Source: Boesenbergia rotunda (Eukaryota; Streptophyta; Magnoliopsida; Zingiberales; Zingiberaceae). From it: a stretch of 64,000 bases of DNA. The stretch lies in NCBI GenBank assembly GCA_024364735.1, contig JAGFNQ010004739.1, positions 1 to 64,000 of the forward strand, read 5' to 3'. Position 1 is the first letter of the stretch; each line of letters begins with the position of its first letter. The position numbers and the translations under genes were made by a program. Under the pieces are notes generated by a model that ran no database searches, was not told the origin of the DNA, and worked only from the letters and a program-made list of their open reading frames with translations. This document shows, piece by piece, positions 9,710 through 20,933 of this stretch.

Positions 9710-12504
9710 AGTGTTGTTTTGGCTATTCATAGGACTAGATAGCTTAAGGACTTAACCAATTACTTGAAATTTGAAAACATAGTATTGGGAGGAGGTGAGA
9801 TGATAGTACGTTGGGGAAACCAACTCTAATAAGATTAAGTCTACTTGGTCTCTTTAGACTGGTGAAACCAGCCGAAGCTACCGATCCAAGACCCAAGCTA
9901 GTTAGACCAGAAAATGACCTAATTTAATTTGAAAATGAAATTTCATTAAAAGGCTTTGTCAAGGAAAGGGTGGATGATCCCATAAGGCTACGGCCAAAGA
10001 AGGCCTAGTGCCTCGCCAAGACCTGGAAGCCAATTTCTGAAATTCAAATTCAAATTATCTTTTGTCAAATTCGAATCTAACACAAATTTCAAATAATTAT
10101 AGATTCTAATCTGTTTTCAAAATTCTATTTTTCAAACTTATTCTGTTTCAAAAATCACTTAATCAGTGTTCAAAATTTCTGCTTTCTAAACTTATTTTTT
10201 TATCAAATCTATTTTCAAAATTAAATAACTTTTTTCAAAATAAATGAAAATTCCTTTTCAAAATTAATTTTTACCTTCAAACCTGTCTCACAAAGAACTT
10301 TTAAGGTTAACTGTTTGAAAATCCTAGATTGGGTGAGACAGGAAAATTAAGTTCAATTAAAATTTCTTTTACGTTGTGTTTTAATTTAGAGGATAATTCC
10401 AACATAGTCAAACCATGATTAACATAGTCAAACCTTAGTCAACTGAGTCAAACATGGTCAAACCTAGTCAACACTAAGGTCTTAGATAAAGTCAGTCTAT
10501 GTCGGATACAGGGGGAGTTCTTCCTAATGTTTTTTTGATTTCTCAAAATCCTTATGCTTTAAAACTTATTTTCATCTCAAAATAAGGCTTTCAATAAGTT
10601 GATTCAAAAACCTTAATATATTACTATCGCTTTGGAAAACTTATTATCATTTCAAAGTTTTTTGTTAAACTGTGTTATTATTCTAAATTGAGTTTTCAAA
10701 AATTTATCTCCTTGAAAGTTATCATACTCAGAAGATTGTTCAAAAGTGCTTCTTTTGATCTTGACAAACCCTAAAGACACAGAGGAAAGGTCCACTTCAT
10801 GATCTTCAAGGACTCCTAGGATGTGTCAAATTAAGGGGGAGTCTAAGTCAAAAGAAAAACTTCAGAAAAAGTTTCTTTTTACTTATGTCTTTATTAAACA
10901 GTTCTTTCTAATCTGACTCAAACCTTAAGACTCAAAGGAAGATCACTTGTAGTCAACAAGCTTCCTAGGACTGGGTCAAGTTTAGGGGGAGATCAAATTA
11001 AAAGAATTGTTGAAAATTTTCAAAATATATGTTTTCATGCACTACAAGTTTAAAATCCTTTTGAAAACATAAATAATTTTTTCGTTCAAAATATTATTAT
11101 TATTGTGGCCTATAAAATTGCTTTTGAAATAATATTTACTTGGGTTGGCGAATTTCCAGGACACTTAGGAAAATATCCTTGTAGTCAACAAGGTTTCCTA
11201 GGATTGTGTCAGACTGGAAAATAAACTAAGTCAAGCAAAATATTGTGTCTTCAAAAGGTCATACATTTTCAAAGTACTATCATTTTTTTTGAGATAGTAT
11301 TTACTTGAATTGGAGAACTTTTCTAGGACACTTAGGGAAATGTCCTTGTAATCAACAAGGTTTCCTAGGAATGTGTCAGACTGGAAAAGAAACCTAGTCA
11401 AGTAAAATATTTTATTTTCAAAATGCATAATACTTTTCAAAAATTACTCATATCTTTCAAAGTCTAATATTTTTCTAAAAGTACTTATGTGTTTCAAATC
11501 ATAATTTATTTCAAAAGTACTTATGTCTTCAAAAATGCATAATATCTTTCAAAAAGTACTGCTATTTTTCAAAATATAATGTTTCCAAATGTACAAATAT
11601 TTTTCAAGGCAAAAGTATTCTAAGTGCGTGAAGCTTTTAAAGATTTGCCTACAAATACATTTTTTAAAATGGATTTAATCTAGAAATTTAAGTTTTTTTT
11701 ATGCCTTCAAAATTATTCTAAGTATCTTTTTGCTTTCAAAATTCATAGGCTCTGATACACAAACATTCTCCTTATCACTTCCTTCAAAATATTATTCTTA
11801 ATTGAACTTAAAAATGGTCTAAGGAGAAGAATTTAACATTAAGGGGGAGAGATAGGAAAGAAAAGATGGAATCAAATTTTTCAAATTTGAATTTCAGAAA
11901 CATCCAAAGTACTTAATTTTTTTTTTCAAAATCAATTTAAGTACTTGATTTTTTATTTTTTTTAAATACAACTTAAGTACTTAACATTTTTTTCCAATTA
12001 CTTAACTATTTCTTTCAAAAATTATTTCTAAGTACTTAACAATTCCTTTCAAAAATTTATTTCAAGTATTTAAATGAGTTTAGTACTTAACTATTTTTAA
12101 ACCAAGTACCTGACACTTAATTTTTCAAACTTCTCAAAAGTACTTGCTTTATACTTGAAAATTATCTAAGTGTAAAAAGTTTTGAAAATATTTTTACTCT
12201 GTTTTTGAAATAATTTGTCAAAAACATGAAGCACTTAGAAAAACTCATAAATCCCTGTTAGATACCTTGTTCACCCATGCCTGTTTTTGATATATGTCAA
12301 AGGGGGAGGAAAGGTCAAAGTTAAGAGATGTAAATACAAGTATTCAGGGTTTTAGGGGACGTATGAAAAATAAATATTTTTTTTCAACTCTACATTTATT
12401 CTGTTCATAAATAGTTATACCTCATTGCTTAAACCTTTTGTGCTTAAACTGCTATCTTTTTCCTTAACTTTGAATTGTGTTGCCATAATCAAAAAGGGGG
12501 AGAT
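9710..12504 (+). other. Non-coding internal region with repeated polypurine modules
   Basis: No sustained ORF is present. The sequence is AT-rich with recurrent TTTTCAAA and GTACTTA words. It contains a diverged module: CCTAGGA, then GTGTCA, then a purine run (TTAAGGGGGAG). Module copies lie near 10770-10845, 10925-10992, 11155-11225 and 11325-11395. Polypurine-like AGGGGGAG runs occur near 10508, 10832, 10983, 11841 and 12302, before the true tract at 12491. Related modules appear in reverse in element Y (49420-49900, 52250). Confidence 0.75.
12491..12504 (+). promoter_or_regulatory. 3' polypurine tract
   Basis: AAAAAGGGGGAGAT abuts the 3' LTR start (TGTTGG at 12505). It is the expected plus-strand primer of reverse transcription. 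Confidence 0.9.
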
Positions 12505-13773
12505 TGTTGGTGCAGGAAGCACCAGATCGAACCTTGTTTTGATATTGGCAAAGGATTCAAAGTTAAGGGTTATTTGTTGTCTAACAATGCTGCTTGAGAG
12601 TGCAGGAAACAAAGTCCTAACGAAGGGATGCTAGGCACCTGACGATGGGCTGTCAGGAAACCAAGTCCTGGCGAAGGGCTGCTGGGCAAAAACCAAGTCC
12701 TGGCGAAGGGCTGCTAGGCGAAAACCAAGACCTGGCGAAGGGCTGCCGGGCAAAAGTCCAACTGGAGGATCCGGTTGGCACCAGGTAAATTCTCCCGAGA
12801 GGAGTAGGTGAGGACGCGTTCCCTCGAGGGAACATTAGGCGTCGGTTCGACCTAGGGCTCCATTTTGGAGATCCAAAGTCAGAACCAAGACAGCTAAGGC
12901 TGTTTTAACTAACTTATTATTTGCTGTTTTGGACTAACCCTGGATGCAGGACCGAAGGACTGTGTTTCTGCAGCTCAGAGAGCCTCAAAGGAGTGAGGTC
13001 GTAGCTGAGTAGGGCGCCCCGGATGTGTCGGGCGCCCCAGAGTCAACCCAAAGTCAGCAGAGAGGTAAACGCCCCGACAGCAGCGCAATTGGGGGCGCCC
13101 CGCGTGTGTCGGGCGCCCCGCATGTCGGGCGCCCCGCGTGTCTCGGGCGCCCACTGTGCCACGCCACTGAAGGCTGCTGCAGCTCACTCTCGCGAAGCCC
13201 TGAAGATGACGCTTTGACCGATCAACCGGGCGCCCCGCGCGCGTCGAGCGCCCCGGTCAAAGCTGATCCCGAAGATGAAGAGATCAGCCTTGACCAGAGG
13301 GCTCGCCGGATCAAGAGCCACGTGGGGGGCGCCCCGAGCATGTCGGGCGCCCCCTGCCCTATATAAAGAGGGCCTCGACCCTATTCTTGATCAACCAATT
13401 CCTTCGACAATTCTACGCTCTTCTGCTTCCACGACACGCTCCAGAAAGCTGCCAACTCAAGCCGACGACGTCCCGCTGCTCCAGAACTTCAATCTTCACC
13501 GGACGTCGGTAACAAGAGTTGTATTTAAGTTTACGAGAATATTTTTATTATTATTTGTGTGTAAACTTTTGCGAACTTATAGAATTGCCCGCAGAAAACG
13601 ATCAACGACCGTGGGCCTTGGAGTAGGAGTCGACCCAGGCTCCGAACCAAGTAAACCGGCTGTGTTTGCGTTGTTGTGTTCTCTTTTATTTCCGCTGCGC
13701 ACCCGCTCTTTTTAAATCCGAACGAATTGCGACATTCACCCCCCCCCCCTCTCTCGCATTTCTCGATCCAACA
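12505..13773 (+). repeat. 3' LTR of the gag-only element
   Basis: The 1269-bp partner of 6855-8120. By eye the differences are one C fewer in GTTCCC(C)TCGAG, three transitions (near 13000, 13221 and 13308), and four more C in the terminal C-run. The TATA box is at 13360. The element ends at CCAACA, followed by the target copy catcc. Confidence 0.93.
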
Positions 13774-13778
13774 CATCC

Positions 13779-15110
13779 TTCACTCAGCTTTAATTTCAGA
13801 ATTCAATCCAGATTGTATTCCTTTCCAGCGCTCGGCAACAACAGATTCAACACTTCAAACTCAGATTCAGTACTCCCTTTTCAGCCTTTGTTCAGAATTT
13901 CTTTGCAAATAAGCTTCAATACAGATTTGGCAGTTTCAGCATTTTCCAGAATTTGGTCAGCTCGCAATCTTCTGATCTGGGACTGCTTCAATTCAGATTA
14001 AACAACCTTCAATTCAGACTTAAACACAGCAATTTAACTCCTAGAAATTTGATTTCGGCCATGGCACAGATTTTTCAATTTCTTCATTGCTTGCCTCTTG
14101 CTTTAATCCAGAATTCCTTACATTTCCACCTTTTGTCCAGTCTCTACAAGATGCTACTGATCTAGGCTTCCCAAAATTCCAACTTTTTAGTTTTTTTTTA
14201 TATCCAAGCCAATTCCTTAACCTGTTAAACAACTCAAGTTAACTTCATTTTGGCAAAAACTTTTGCTTCATTCTCTTTTCTTTTTCTTGCATTGCACATT
14301 TTCCTTTTCATTGCATGCCACTTTGATCTTCAAAATGTAGTAAAGAATCTAAGTCTCCAATGGCTCCCACCTCTCTTGCTCATTTTTGGCACCAAACATC
14401 ACTCACTTGGCACATGAAAAAATTTTTTTTTCGAGTTGAGATACATCCTTGATAAAAATTTGCTCCCAAATCACCAATCACTCCCCCACACTTAAATCTT
14501 TGTCCGTCTCGGGCAAAATAGCATCATGAAAACATCCCAAGCAAACAAATCCATAGAAAAATTAGGGTTAAGATTAGGAATAAGGAAAGACAACTAGAAT
14601 AGAATATACAAATTGATGTGTAAAGGTAAATAAAATGATTAGTCCTTATAGATGTGATCCAACCATTGAAATATGATTTTGAAAGAACCTAAGCAAGTTC
14701 TAGAATACAATAACATATGTGTATCACAAAATAAGGCTAATCTCACTAGGTAAAAATAATCCATCTCAAATCACCAATCAAGAGTCTAAGAAAAAATAGT
14801 ACTCAAGCAACCAAGAATTCATCCATGAACTCAAACCCTAAGCTTTGACAACCAAATTTACTTTATTTTCCAAAAGATTCTAAAATGCTATGGAGTAACC
14901 TAGAGGGATACATTTATTCCTAGTCATGTAAGAAAAAGTAACAAAACTAAATTTACAAGGACATGGTATTTACAATGATTTTATTCATGTCATTGTTTCC
15001 TAAAAATTTATTATTAACTACCTACTTCAAAAAGAAAAACATTTATTCCTAGCAACATGAAAATGATATGTACAATGAAATGTAAATGTAGAGAAAGTGA
15101 ACCCCCCCCC
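13779..15110 (-). other. Non-coding 3' region of Athila copy A, pol-proximal half
   Basis: This continues the region interrupted at 6854. 13779-14470 is pyrimidine-rich with TTCAG words. 14479-14494 is a second polypurine tract in reverse. About 14640-14950 is a diverged inverted copy of 4450-4785. A run of nine C follows at 15102-15110, next to the pol stop. The same order is seen in copy B (about 24120-26670). No sense-strand ORF of note is visible. Confidence 0.7.
14479..14494 (-). promoter_or_regulatory. Second, internal polypurine tract in copy A
   Basis: The reverse complement reads TAAGTGTGGGGGAGTG, near-identical to the 3' polypurine tract but located beside pol. Copy B has the same site at 25965-25980, and the adjoining CGTCTCGGGCAAAA resembles CGTCTCGCGAAAA beside the true tract. 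This could act as a central plus-strand primer, or be a relic of a duplicated end. Confidence 0.55.
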
Positions 15111-18100
15111 TTAAGTTGGGTAGATAGCGTCTTCAATGTATACATCCTCCACCTCTAGCTCCTTTAGTTCTTCAAAATACCTCTTGAGCCGGTGGCCATT
15201 AACTTTCCACACAATTCCATTAGCTTCGTCCCTAATTTCACAAACTCCATAGGGGAAAATGTTAGTTATAATGAATGGACCTTCCCACCTTGATCTCAAC
15301 TTACCTCTTATCAATTTTAGCCTTGACTTGTATAATAGCACTTTGTCACCAATTTGAAATTCTTTGTTCACAATGTGCTTGTCATGAAAGTTCTTAGCTT
15401 TTTCCTTGTAGATCCTTGAATTCTCAAAAGCTTCCAACCGGACTTCTTCAAGTTCTTGAAGTTGCAACTTCCTTTCTTCTCCCACCTTAGTAGCATCAAA
15501 ATTGCAAGCTTTAACCGCCCAATACGCCTTATGCTCAACCTCCACAGGTAAGTGGCATGATTTCCCATACACAAGTCTATAAGGTGACATTCCAATGGGT
15601 GTCTTGTAAGCGGTGCGATATGCCCATAGTGCCTCTTCAAGCCTTTTGCTCCAATCCTTTCTATTCGGTCCCACGGTCCTTTCCAAAATTGATTTGACTT
15701 CTCTATTAGACACCTCGGCTTGTCCATTTGTTTGGGGGTGATAAGCAGTAGAAACCTTATGTACAACCCCGTACTTATTAAGAAGAGCCTTCATGTGCTT
15801 ATTGCAAAAATGGGATCCTTGGTCACTTATGATTGCTCTTGGAATTCCAAACCTGCAAAAAATGTGTGATCTGACAAAACTAACAACAACAGATGAATCA
15901 TCAGTCCTGGTGGGAATGGCCTCCACCCATTTTGAAACATAATCAACAGCTAAAAGAATATACAAGAATCCAAAAGAAGCAGGAAATGGTCCCATAAAAT
16001 CTATACCCCACACATCAAATATCTCACAAAATAAAATAGCTTGCTGAGGCATTTCATTTCTAGCACTTATGTTTCCTGTTCTTTGACATCTATCACAACA
16101 TTTACAAAACCTATATGAATCTCTAAACAGGGTGGGCCAGTACAATCCACATTCTAAAATTTTTCTAGCAGTTCTTTGTGGTCCAAAATGCCCACCACAT
16201 GCTGAAGAATGGCAAAAGGTGAGTACAGAATGAAACTCATGATCTGGTACACATCTCCTAATGATTTGATCACTACAAAATTTCCACAAGTAAGGATCAT
16301 CCCACACATAATATTTTGCATCACTTTTAAACTTATCCTTTTGAGCTTTCAAAAGCTGTGTAGGAAAAATATGAGCTACAAGAAAATTCACTAAGTCTGC
16401 ATACCAAGGTGACTCACCATGCAGCTGTAAGAGCTGCTCATCTCTGAAATCATCATCTATGGCCGTGGGATCTCCATCTCCCTCCAATCTGCTCAAGTGG
16501 TCTGCTACTAAATTTTCCTTTCCACTCCTGTCCCGTATCTCCAAGTCAAACTCCTGTAGTAGTAGCATCCATCTAATAAGCCTTGGCTTCGCATCTGGCT
16601 TCTTCAGGAGGTACTTCAGTGCTGCATGATCAGAAAACACAATGACATGAGAACACAATAAATATGATCTGAATCTATCTAAAGCAAAAACAATGGAAAG
16701 AAGCTCCTTTTCAGTCGTGGTGTAATTAGCTTGGGCGGCATCTAGGGTTTTGGAGGCATAGGAAATGACATGTGGTGCTCCATCCACCCTCTGTGCTAAA
16801 ACAGCTCCCACTGCAAAATTAGAAGCATCACACATTAATTCAAAAGGTAAAGACCAGTCAGGTGATGTAATAATAGGGGCTGAGGTAAGAGCCTCCCTGA
16901 GTCTATGAAAAGCTTCCTTGCATTTATCATCAAAATGAAACTCAACATCCTTCTGCAGAAGTCGTGTCAAGGGCCGAGCAATCAAGCTGAAATCTCTAAT
17001 AAATCTGCGGTAAAATCCTGCATGTCCAAGAAATGCTCGAATATCCCGTACGCATACGGGGTAAGATAAAGAAGAAATAACACTGATTTTAGCAGGATCT
17101 ACCTCAATACCTTTCTGAGAGACTATGTGTCCAAGTACTATCCCGTGCTCTACCATAAAGTGGCATTTCTCAAAATTCAAAACAAGGTTAGTTTCAATGC
17201 AACGGTGTAAAACCCTAGACAAGTTATTCAAACATGAATCAAAAGACGTGCCATAAACTGAAAAATCGTCCATGAATACCTCCATACAGTCCTCTAGCAA
17301 CTCACCAAATATACTCACCATGCATCTCTGAAAGGTACCGGGTGCGTTGCAGAGTCCGAAGGGCATACGTCTATAGGCAAATGTACCAAAGGGGCAAGTG
17401 AAGGTAGTCTTCTCCTGGTCCTCTGGATCTATGCAAATTTGAAAATAGCCTAAAAATCCGTCCAAGAAACAGTAGTGTGACTTCCCTGCCAGTCTCTCAA
17501 GCATCTGATCAATGAATGGTAGAGGGAAGTGATCTTTCCTTGTGACCTTGTTGAGTTTCCTGTAATCAATGCAGACTCTCCAGGAATTCTTAACTCTGAT
17601 GGGCACTAGTTCATTGCTTTCATCTGCCACCACGGTCACTCCAGATTTCTTGGGCACCACATGAATAGGACTAACCCACTGACTGTCAGAAATAGGGTAA
17701 ATGATACCTGCCTGTAGAAGTCTAGTCACCTCTTTCTTTACAACATCCAAAATAAGTGGGTTGAGTCTCCTTTGGGGTTGCCTCACTTGTTTGACATTAT
17801 CTTCTAAAAATATCCTGTGCATGCAGATAGCTGGGCTAATACCTGGTATATCTGATAAAGTCCACCCAATCGCCTTCTTGTAGTGCCTCAGGACTTGCAG
17901 TAATTTCTCTTCTTGTTCTGGCTCCAAATGCTGTGCAATAATTACAGGGAAAGTCTGTTCCTCTCCTAGATATGCGTACTTCAAATGATCTGGTAACGGC
18001 TTCAGTTCACTTTGGTCCTCTTCAGTAGAAATAAGTGGTCCCTGGGCCTTAGTGCAATCCCCTACACTTTGAATATCAGTAAAAATAGGTGATCCTTGGG

Positions 18101-18299
18101 GCTCTGTGCAATCCCCTACACCTAAAAAAATGTCTCCAGCTGGAAGTGTGTCTGAAATGTCTTCTGTAAAATCCTCAGTATCAGCAGTCAATACTCTCTC
18201 AGCCTCCTCTGAATCTGTAGCTTCTCTAGAAAAATCATCTAGAAATTCCTCAGCCTCCAACTCAGTCTGCGCCAGCTCCTCTAGAATGTCCATGCTCAT
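15111..18299 (-). CDS. Pol fragment of Athila copy A: RT, RNase H, integrase
   Basis: A 1062-residue open frame. Reverse transcriptase spans about 160-400 with the polymerase box FMDDF at 342-346 and LDGFLGYFQI at 279-288. RNase H follows with D490 (MCDAS), E530 and D557 (SDHAA). Integrase has a zinc-binding HHCC (H697, H704, C735, C738) and catalytic D767 (GIDFMG), D826 (SDQGS) and E862 (GQAE). The C-terminal part has a basic GDKVLL..SRLKLIRGKLRSRW.GPF module. RT motifs such as RMPFGLCNAPGTFQRCM are typical of the Athila/Tat branch of Ty3/Gypsy. The first Met here is a by-product of the upstream stop; the native protein would be read through from gag-protease. Confidence 0.88.
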   Translation of the reverse strand: MSMDILEELAQTELEAEEFLDDFSREATDSEEAERVLTADTEDFTEDISDTLPAGDIFLGVGDCTEPQGSPIFTDIQSVGDCTKAQGPLISTEEDQSELKPLPDHLKYAYLGEEQTFPVIIAQHLEPEQEEKLLQVLRHYKKAIGWTLSDIPGISPAICMHRIFLEDNVKQVRQPQRRLNPLILDVVKKEVTRLLQAGIIYPISDSQWVSPIHVVPKKSGVTVVADESNELVPIRVKNSWRVCIDYRKLNKVTRKDHFPLPFIDQMLERLAGKSHYCFLDGFLGYFQICIDPEDQEKTTFTCPFGTFAYRRMPFGLCNAPGTFQRCMVSIFGELLEDCMEVFMDDFSVYGTSFDSCLNNLSRVLHRCIETNLVLNFEKCHFMVEHGIVLGHIVSQKGIEVDPAKISVISSLSYPVCVRDIRAFLGHAGFYRRFIRDFSLIARPLTRLLQKDVEFHFDDKCKEAFHRLREALTSAPIITSPDWSLPFELMCDASNFAVGAVLAQRVDGAPHVISYASKTLDAAQANYTTTEKELLSIVFALDRFRSYLLCSHVIVFSDHAALKYLLKKPDAKPRLIRWMLLLQEFDLEIRDRSGKENLVADHLSRLEGDGDPTAIDDDFRDEQLLQLHGESPWYADLVNFLVAHIFPTQLLKAQKDKFKSDAKYYVWDDPYLWKFCSDQIIRRCVPDHEFHSVLTFCHSSACGGHFGPQRTARKILECGLYWPTLFRDSYRFCKCCDRCQRTGNISARNEMPQQAILFCEIFDVWGIDFMGPFPASFGFLYILLAVDYVSKWVEAIPTRTDDSSVVVSFVRSHIFCRFGIPRAIISDQGSHFCNKHMKALLNKYGVVHKVSTAYHPQTNGQAEVSNREVKSILERTVGPNRKDWSKRLEEALWAYRTAYKTPIGMSPYRLVYGKSCHLPVEVEHKAYWAVKACNFDATKVGEERKLQLQELEEVRLEAFENSRIYKEKAKNFHDKHIVNKEFQIGDKVLLYKSRLKLIRGKLRSRWEGPFIITNIFPYGVCEIRDEANGIVWKVNGHRLKRYFEELKELEVEDVYIEDAIYPT

Positions 18300-18314
18300 G
18301 ATAGAGTGGTCCTC

Positions 18315-20447
18315 TCATGGATGCTTCATGGTATCAAAAAGGCTAAATTGTACAACCGTGTCTCCAATCTCCATAGAAAGTGTCCCGGCATATACATCAA
18401 TCTTCGTTCTGGCCGTCTTCAGAAAAGGCCTGCCTAAAATAAGTGGAGAACGGTATGCCAAGTAATCTCCCTCCATATCTAAAATATAGAAATCAGCAGG
18501 AAATATCAGCTCCTTTACATTCACCAAGACATCTTCAATCATACCTGCTGGGTGGGTCTGACTCCTATCTGCTAGCTGTATTACCACCCCAGTGGGTTGT
18601 AAAGGGCCTATGCCAAGCATCTGAAAAACTGACTTGGGCATCACATTTATCGAAGCTCCTAAATCTAACATAGCATCGTGGAATATGGTGCTCCCTATCT
18701 CACAAGAAACAATGAATACCCCTGGATCTTCACACTTCTGAGGAATAGTGTGGATAAGTGCTGAGATGTTCTTCCCAAAGCTAACCAATTCATTTTCCTT
18801 GAGTCTCTTTTTATGAACACAAAGATCCTTCAAAAACTTAGCATATTTGGAAATCTGCTTGATCATGGTCAACAAAGGTACATTGATCTCCACCTTGCTA
18901 AATAGCTCCACTAACTCATTGAATTCCTTGGCTTTCTCTTCCTCCATTTGCTTTTTGGCATGTGTTCTCTGCTGTGGAAAGGGTAAAGGCACCCTAAATT
19001 CATCAGTTTTGGCCGGAAATGGAGCTGCTGAATTCTGCCCTGCTGTCCCCTGCGTAGCAGCTGCTGTCCCATGTGTCTCGGCACTGTTTTCATCTCTGAT
19101 TTCCACCAAATTTGGAGGGTTGCTTGAGGATTGAGTTGGGAACGGGCTAGGGTCGGAATCAGCTGAATTTGAACTCATTTCTGTGTGGTTTTGGGCCGGA
19201 ATTGGAGAAGCTGTCTGATCTCCTGAAAATTCTGCTCTTGGACTCTTGGGAGATGTTGTAACCTTCCCACTTCTCAAAGATATAGCACTCACATTCCCTT
19301 TGGGATTAGGAACGGTTTGGGAAGGAAGTTGACTTGATCCTTGAGCTTGATTTTGGTTAATTCCACTCGCCAGTTGCCCTATTTGCCTCTCAACGTTTTG
19401 TTGCCAAGCTTGTTGTTGTTGTTGCCAAGATTGTTGTTGTTGCATTATCTGTTGAAACATATCATCAACCCTCTGTTGAGGCATATTTCCTCCACTTGAG
19501 CTCCCATAACCTCCTTGGTTCGAATAGCTTCTTGAGTGACCTTGAAAGGATGAAGAAGAAGGCTGAAATTTTGATTGCTGATTTTGTTGAAAACTTGAAT
19601 TTTGGGGCTGATAAGAGGGCTGATCAAATGGCTGATATGCTTGGAAACATTGCTGGGCGTTGTGACCTTGAAAATTCTGATTATGAGGTGGAAAATTAGG
19701 TGGCGAAGGCTGAAAATTCTGCCCTTGAAACCCTTGATTGTAGGGCTGTGAAAACTGATTCATGGGCTGTGATGGCTGAAAATTTTGTTGATTTGGAGCT
19801 TGGAAAGCTGGTAATGATTGAAAGCCTTGCTGCCCTTGATAGGGTTGCTGGAATTGAGGATCAAATGCTTGGAATTGTTGCTGAAAATGTTGAGAATTAG
19901 GCTGAAACGAAGGCTGAAAACTTTGGTGTGTTTGCTGAAAAGTTGGCTGATTGTTTTGAGTTTGTTGGGGCTGCTGGAAATTCGATTGAGGCTGCTGTGA
20001 GGACTGACTTTGAGGCTCTTGCTGGCAGAAAGCATTCCCATACCTCAAGTTAGGATGATTCCTCCAACCAGGGTTATAGGTAGAGGAATATGGATTGTTT
20101 CTGGCTGGAAATTGTCCTCTCACTAATGCAGCTACTGTCTCGTCCTGTTGGAGATTGGGGCATGAGTCTGAAATGTGCTCTATACTAGAGTAAATGCCAC
20201 ACACACTTATCACTTGACTAGAGGGTGGAGGCACTGAAGGAGTTGAACTTAGTCTTTCCATTTTTAATTCCATTTGCTTGAAAGCTGAGGTAAGCTCCAT
20301 CAATGCATTCTTAACCTCCTTGTTATCAGTAGGAACTACCTGAACTTCACCCACTCCTCTGGTGCTCAAGGCTCTGCCTCCAAATTGTTGGGAATTCTCA
20401 GCCATGTTAGAAATTAACTCCCTAGCTTGCATTGGTGACTTGTTCAC
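18315..20447 (-). CDS. Gag C-terminus and protease fragment, Athila copy A
   Basis: A 710-residue open frame. A zinc knuckle at 83-96 (CGIYSSIEHISDSC) has Tyr in place of the second Cys. A long Gln/Asn/Phe-rich low-complexity stretch follows (about 140-360). A Ser/Pro-rich linker leads to the retropepsin site DLGAS at 595-599 (Athila proteases use D-L-G-A-S), then the flap and ILGRPFL motif near 672-678. The frame ends at the TGA that separates it from the RT part. Upstream it is cut by the TAG near 20490. Confidence 0.85.
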   Translation of the reverse strand: MNKSPMQARELISNMAENSQQFGGRALSTRGVGEVQVVPTDNKEVKNALMELTSAFKQMELKMERLSSTPSVPPPSSQVISVCGIYSSIEHISDSCPNLQQDETVAALVRGQFPARNNPYSSTYNPGWRNHPNLRYGNAFCQQEPQSQSSQQPQSNFQQPQQTQNNQPTFQQTHQSFQPSFQPNSQHFQQQFQAFDPQFQQPYQGQQGFQSLPAFQAPNQQNFQPSQPMNQFSQPYNQGFQGQNFQPSPPNFPPHNQNFQGHNAQQCFQAYQPFDQPSYQPQNSSFQQNQQSKFQPSSSSFQGHSRSYSNQGGYGSSSGGNMPQQRVDDMFQQIMQQQQSWQQQQQAWQQNVERQIGQLASGINQNQAQGSSQLPSQTVPNPKGNVSAISLRSGKVTTSPKSPRAEFSGDQTASPIPAQNHTEMSSNSADSDPSPFPTQSSSNPPNLVEIRDENSAETHGTAAATQGTAGQNSAAPFPAKTDEFRVPLPFPQQRTHAKKQMEEEKAKEFNELVELFSKVEINVPLLTMIKQISKYAKFLKDLCVHKKRLKENELVSFGKNISALIHTIPQKCEDPGVFIVSCEIGSTIFHDAMLDLGASINVMPKSVFQMLGIGPLQPTGVVIQLADRSQTHPAGMIEDVLVNVKELIFPADFYILDMEGDYLAYRSPLILGRPFLKTARTKIDVYAGTLSMEIGDTVVQFSLFDTMKHP

Positions 20448-20489
20448 TAAGGCTCCTCCAGCTGCAGCATCTATCAGGACTCTATCCGT

Positions 20490-20933
20490 CTACAGCAGTC
20501 CTTCATAAAAATATTGAATCAATAATTGCTCACTGATTTGATGCTGGGGGCAACTTGAACACAACTTGTTAAATCTTTCCCAGTAATCATACAGTGTTTC
20601 GCCCACCACTTGCTGAATCCCACAGATACTTTTTCTGATTATAGCTGTGCGGGAAGCTGGGAAATACTTCTCCAAAAATGCCTTCTTCATGGCGATCCAA
20701 CTAGACACATGTCCTGTAGGCAGATAATAGAACCAGTCCTTGGCTGCTCCTGTCAATGTGAAGGGGAAAGCTCTCAGCTTGATGTCTTCTTCAGAAATGC
20801 CCTGAGGCTTCATAGTAGAGCACACCACATGAAATTCGTGCAAGTGTCTGTTTGGATCCTCCCCAGATAAACCCTGAAACTTTGGCAACAAATTAATAAG
20901 TCCAGATCTTAATTCAAAACTTTCCCCCCAGCT
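20490..20933 (-). pseudogene. Gag capsid-region fragment, Athila copy A
   Basis: The frame carries the retrotransposon Gag core: KFQGLSGEDPNRHL, then FPFTLTGAAKDWFYYLP, then FYEGLL. This is the classic plant Gypsy 'Retrotrans_gag' pattern. It ends at a TAG stop near 20490 and at its upstream end is out of frame with 20914-21156 because of an extra base in a C-run. Confidence 0.8.

Larger units (their letters stand above)
6855..13773 (+). mobile_element. Gag-only LTR retrotransposon (TR-GAG-like), complete and young
   Basis: This is a complete 6.9 kb element inserted in Athila copy A, with identical 5-bp target duplications catcc at 6850-6854 and 13774-13778. Its parts in order are 5' LTR (6855-8120), tRNA-iMet primer site (8123), gag ORF (8549-9709), 2.8 kb of AT-rich non-coding DNA, polypurine tract (12491-12504), and 3' LTR (12505-13773). 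No protease, integrase, RT or RNase H frame is present. Elements with only gag between Copia-like LTRs are known from angiosperms as TR-GAG and rely on enzymes from autonomous partners. By eye the LTRs differ by three transitions, a 1-bp gap and a C-run length difference. Confidence 0.93.
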
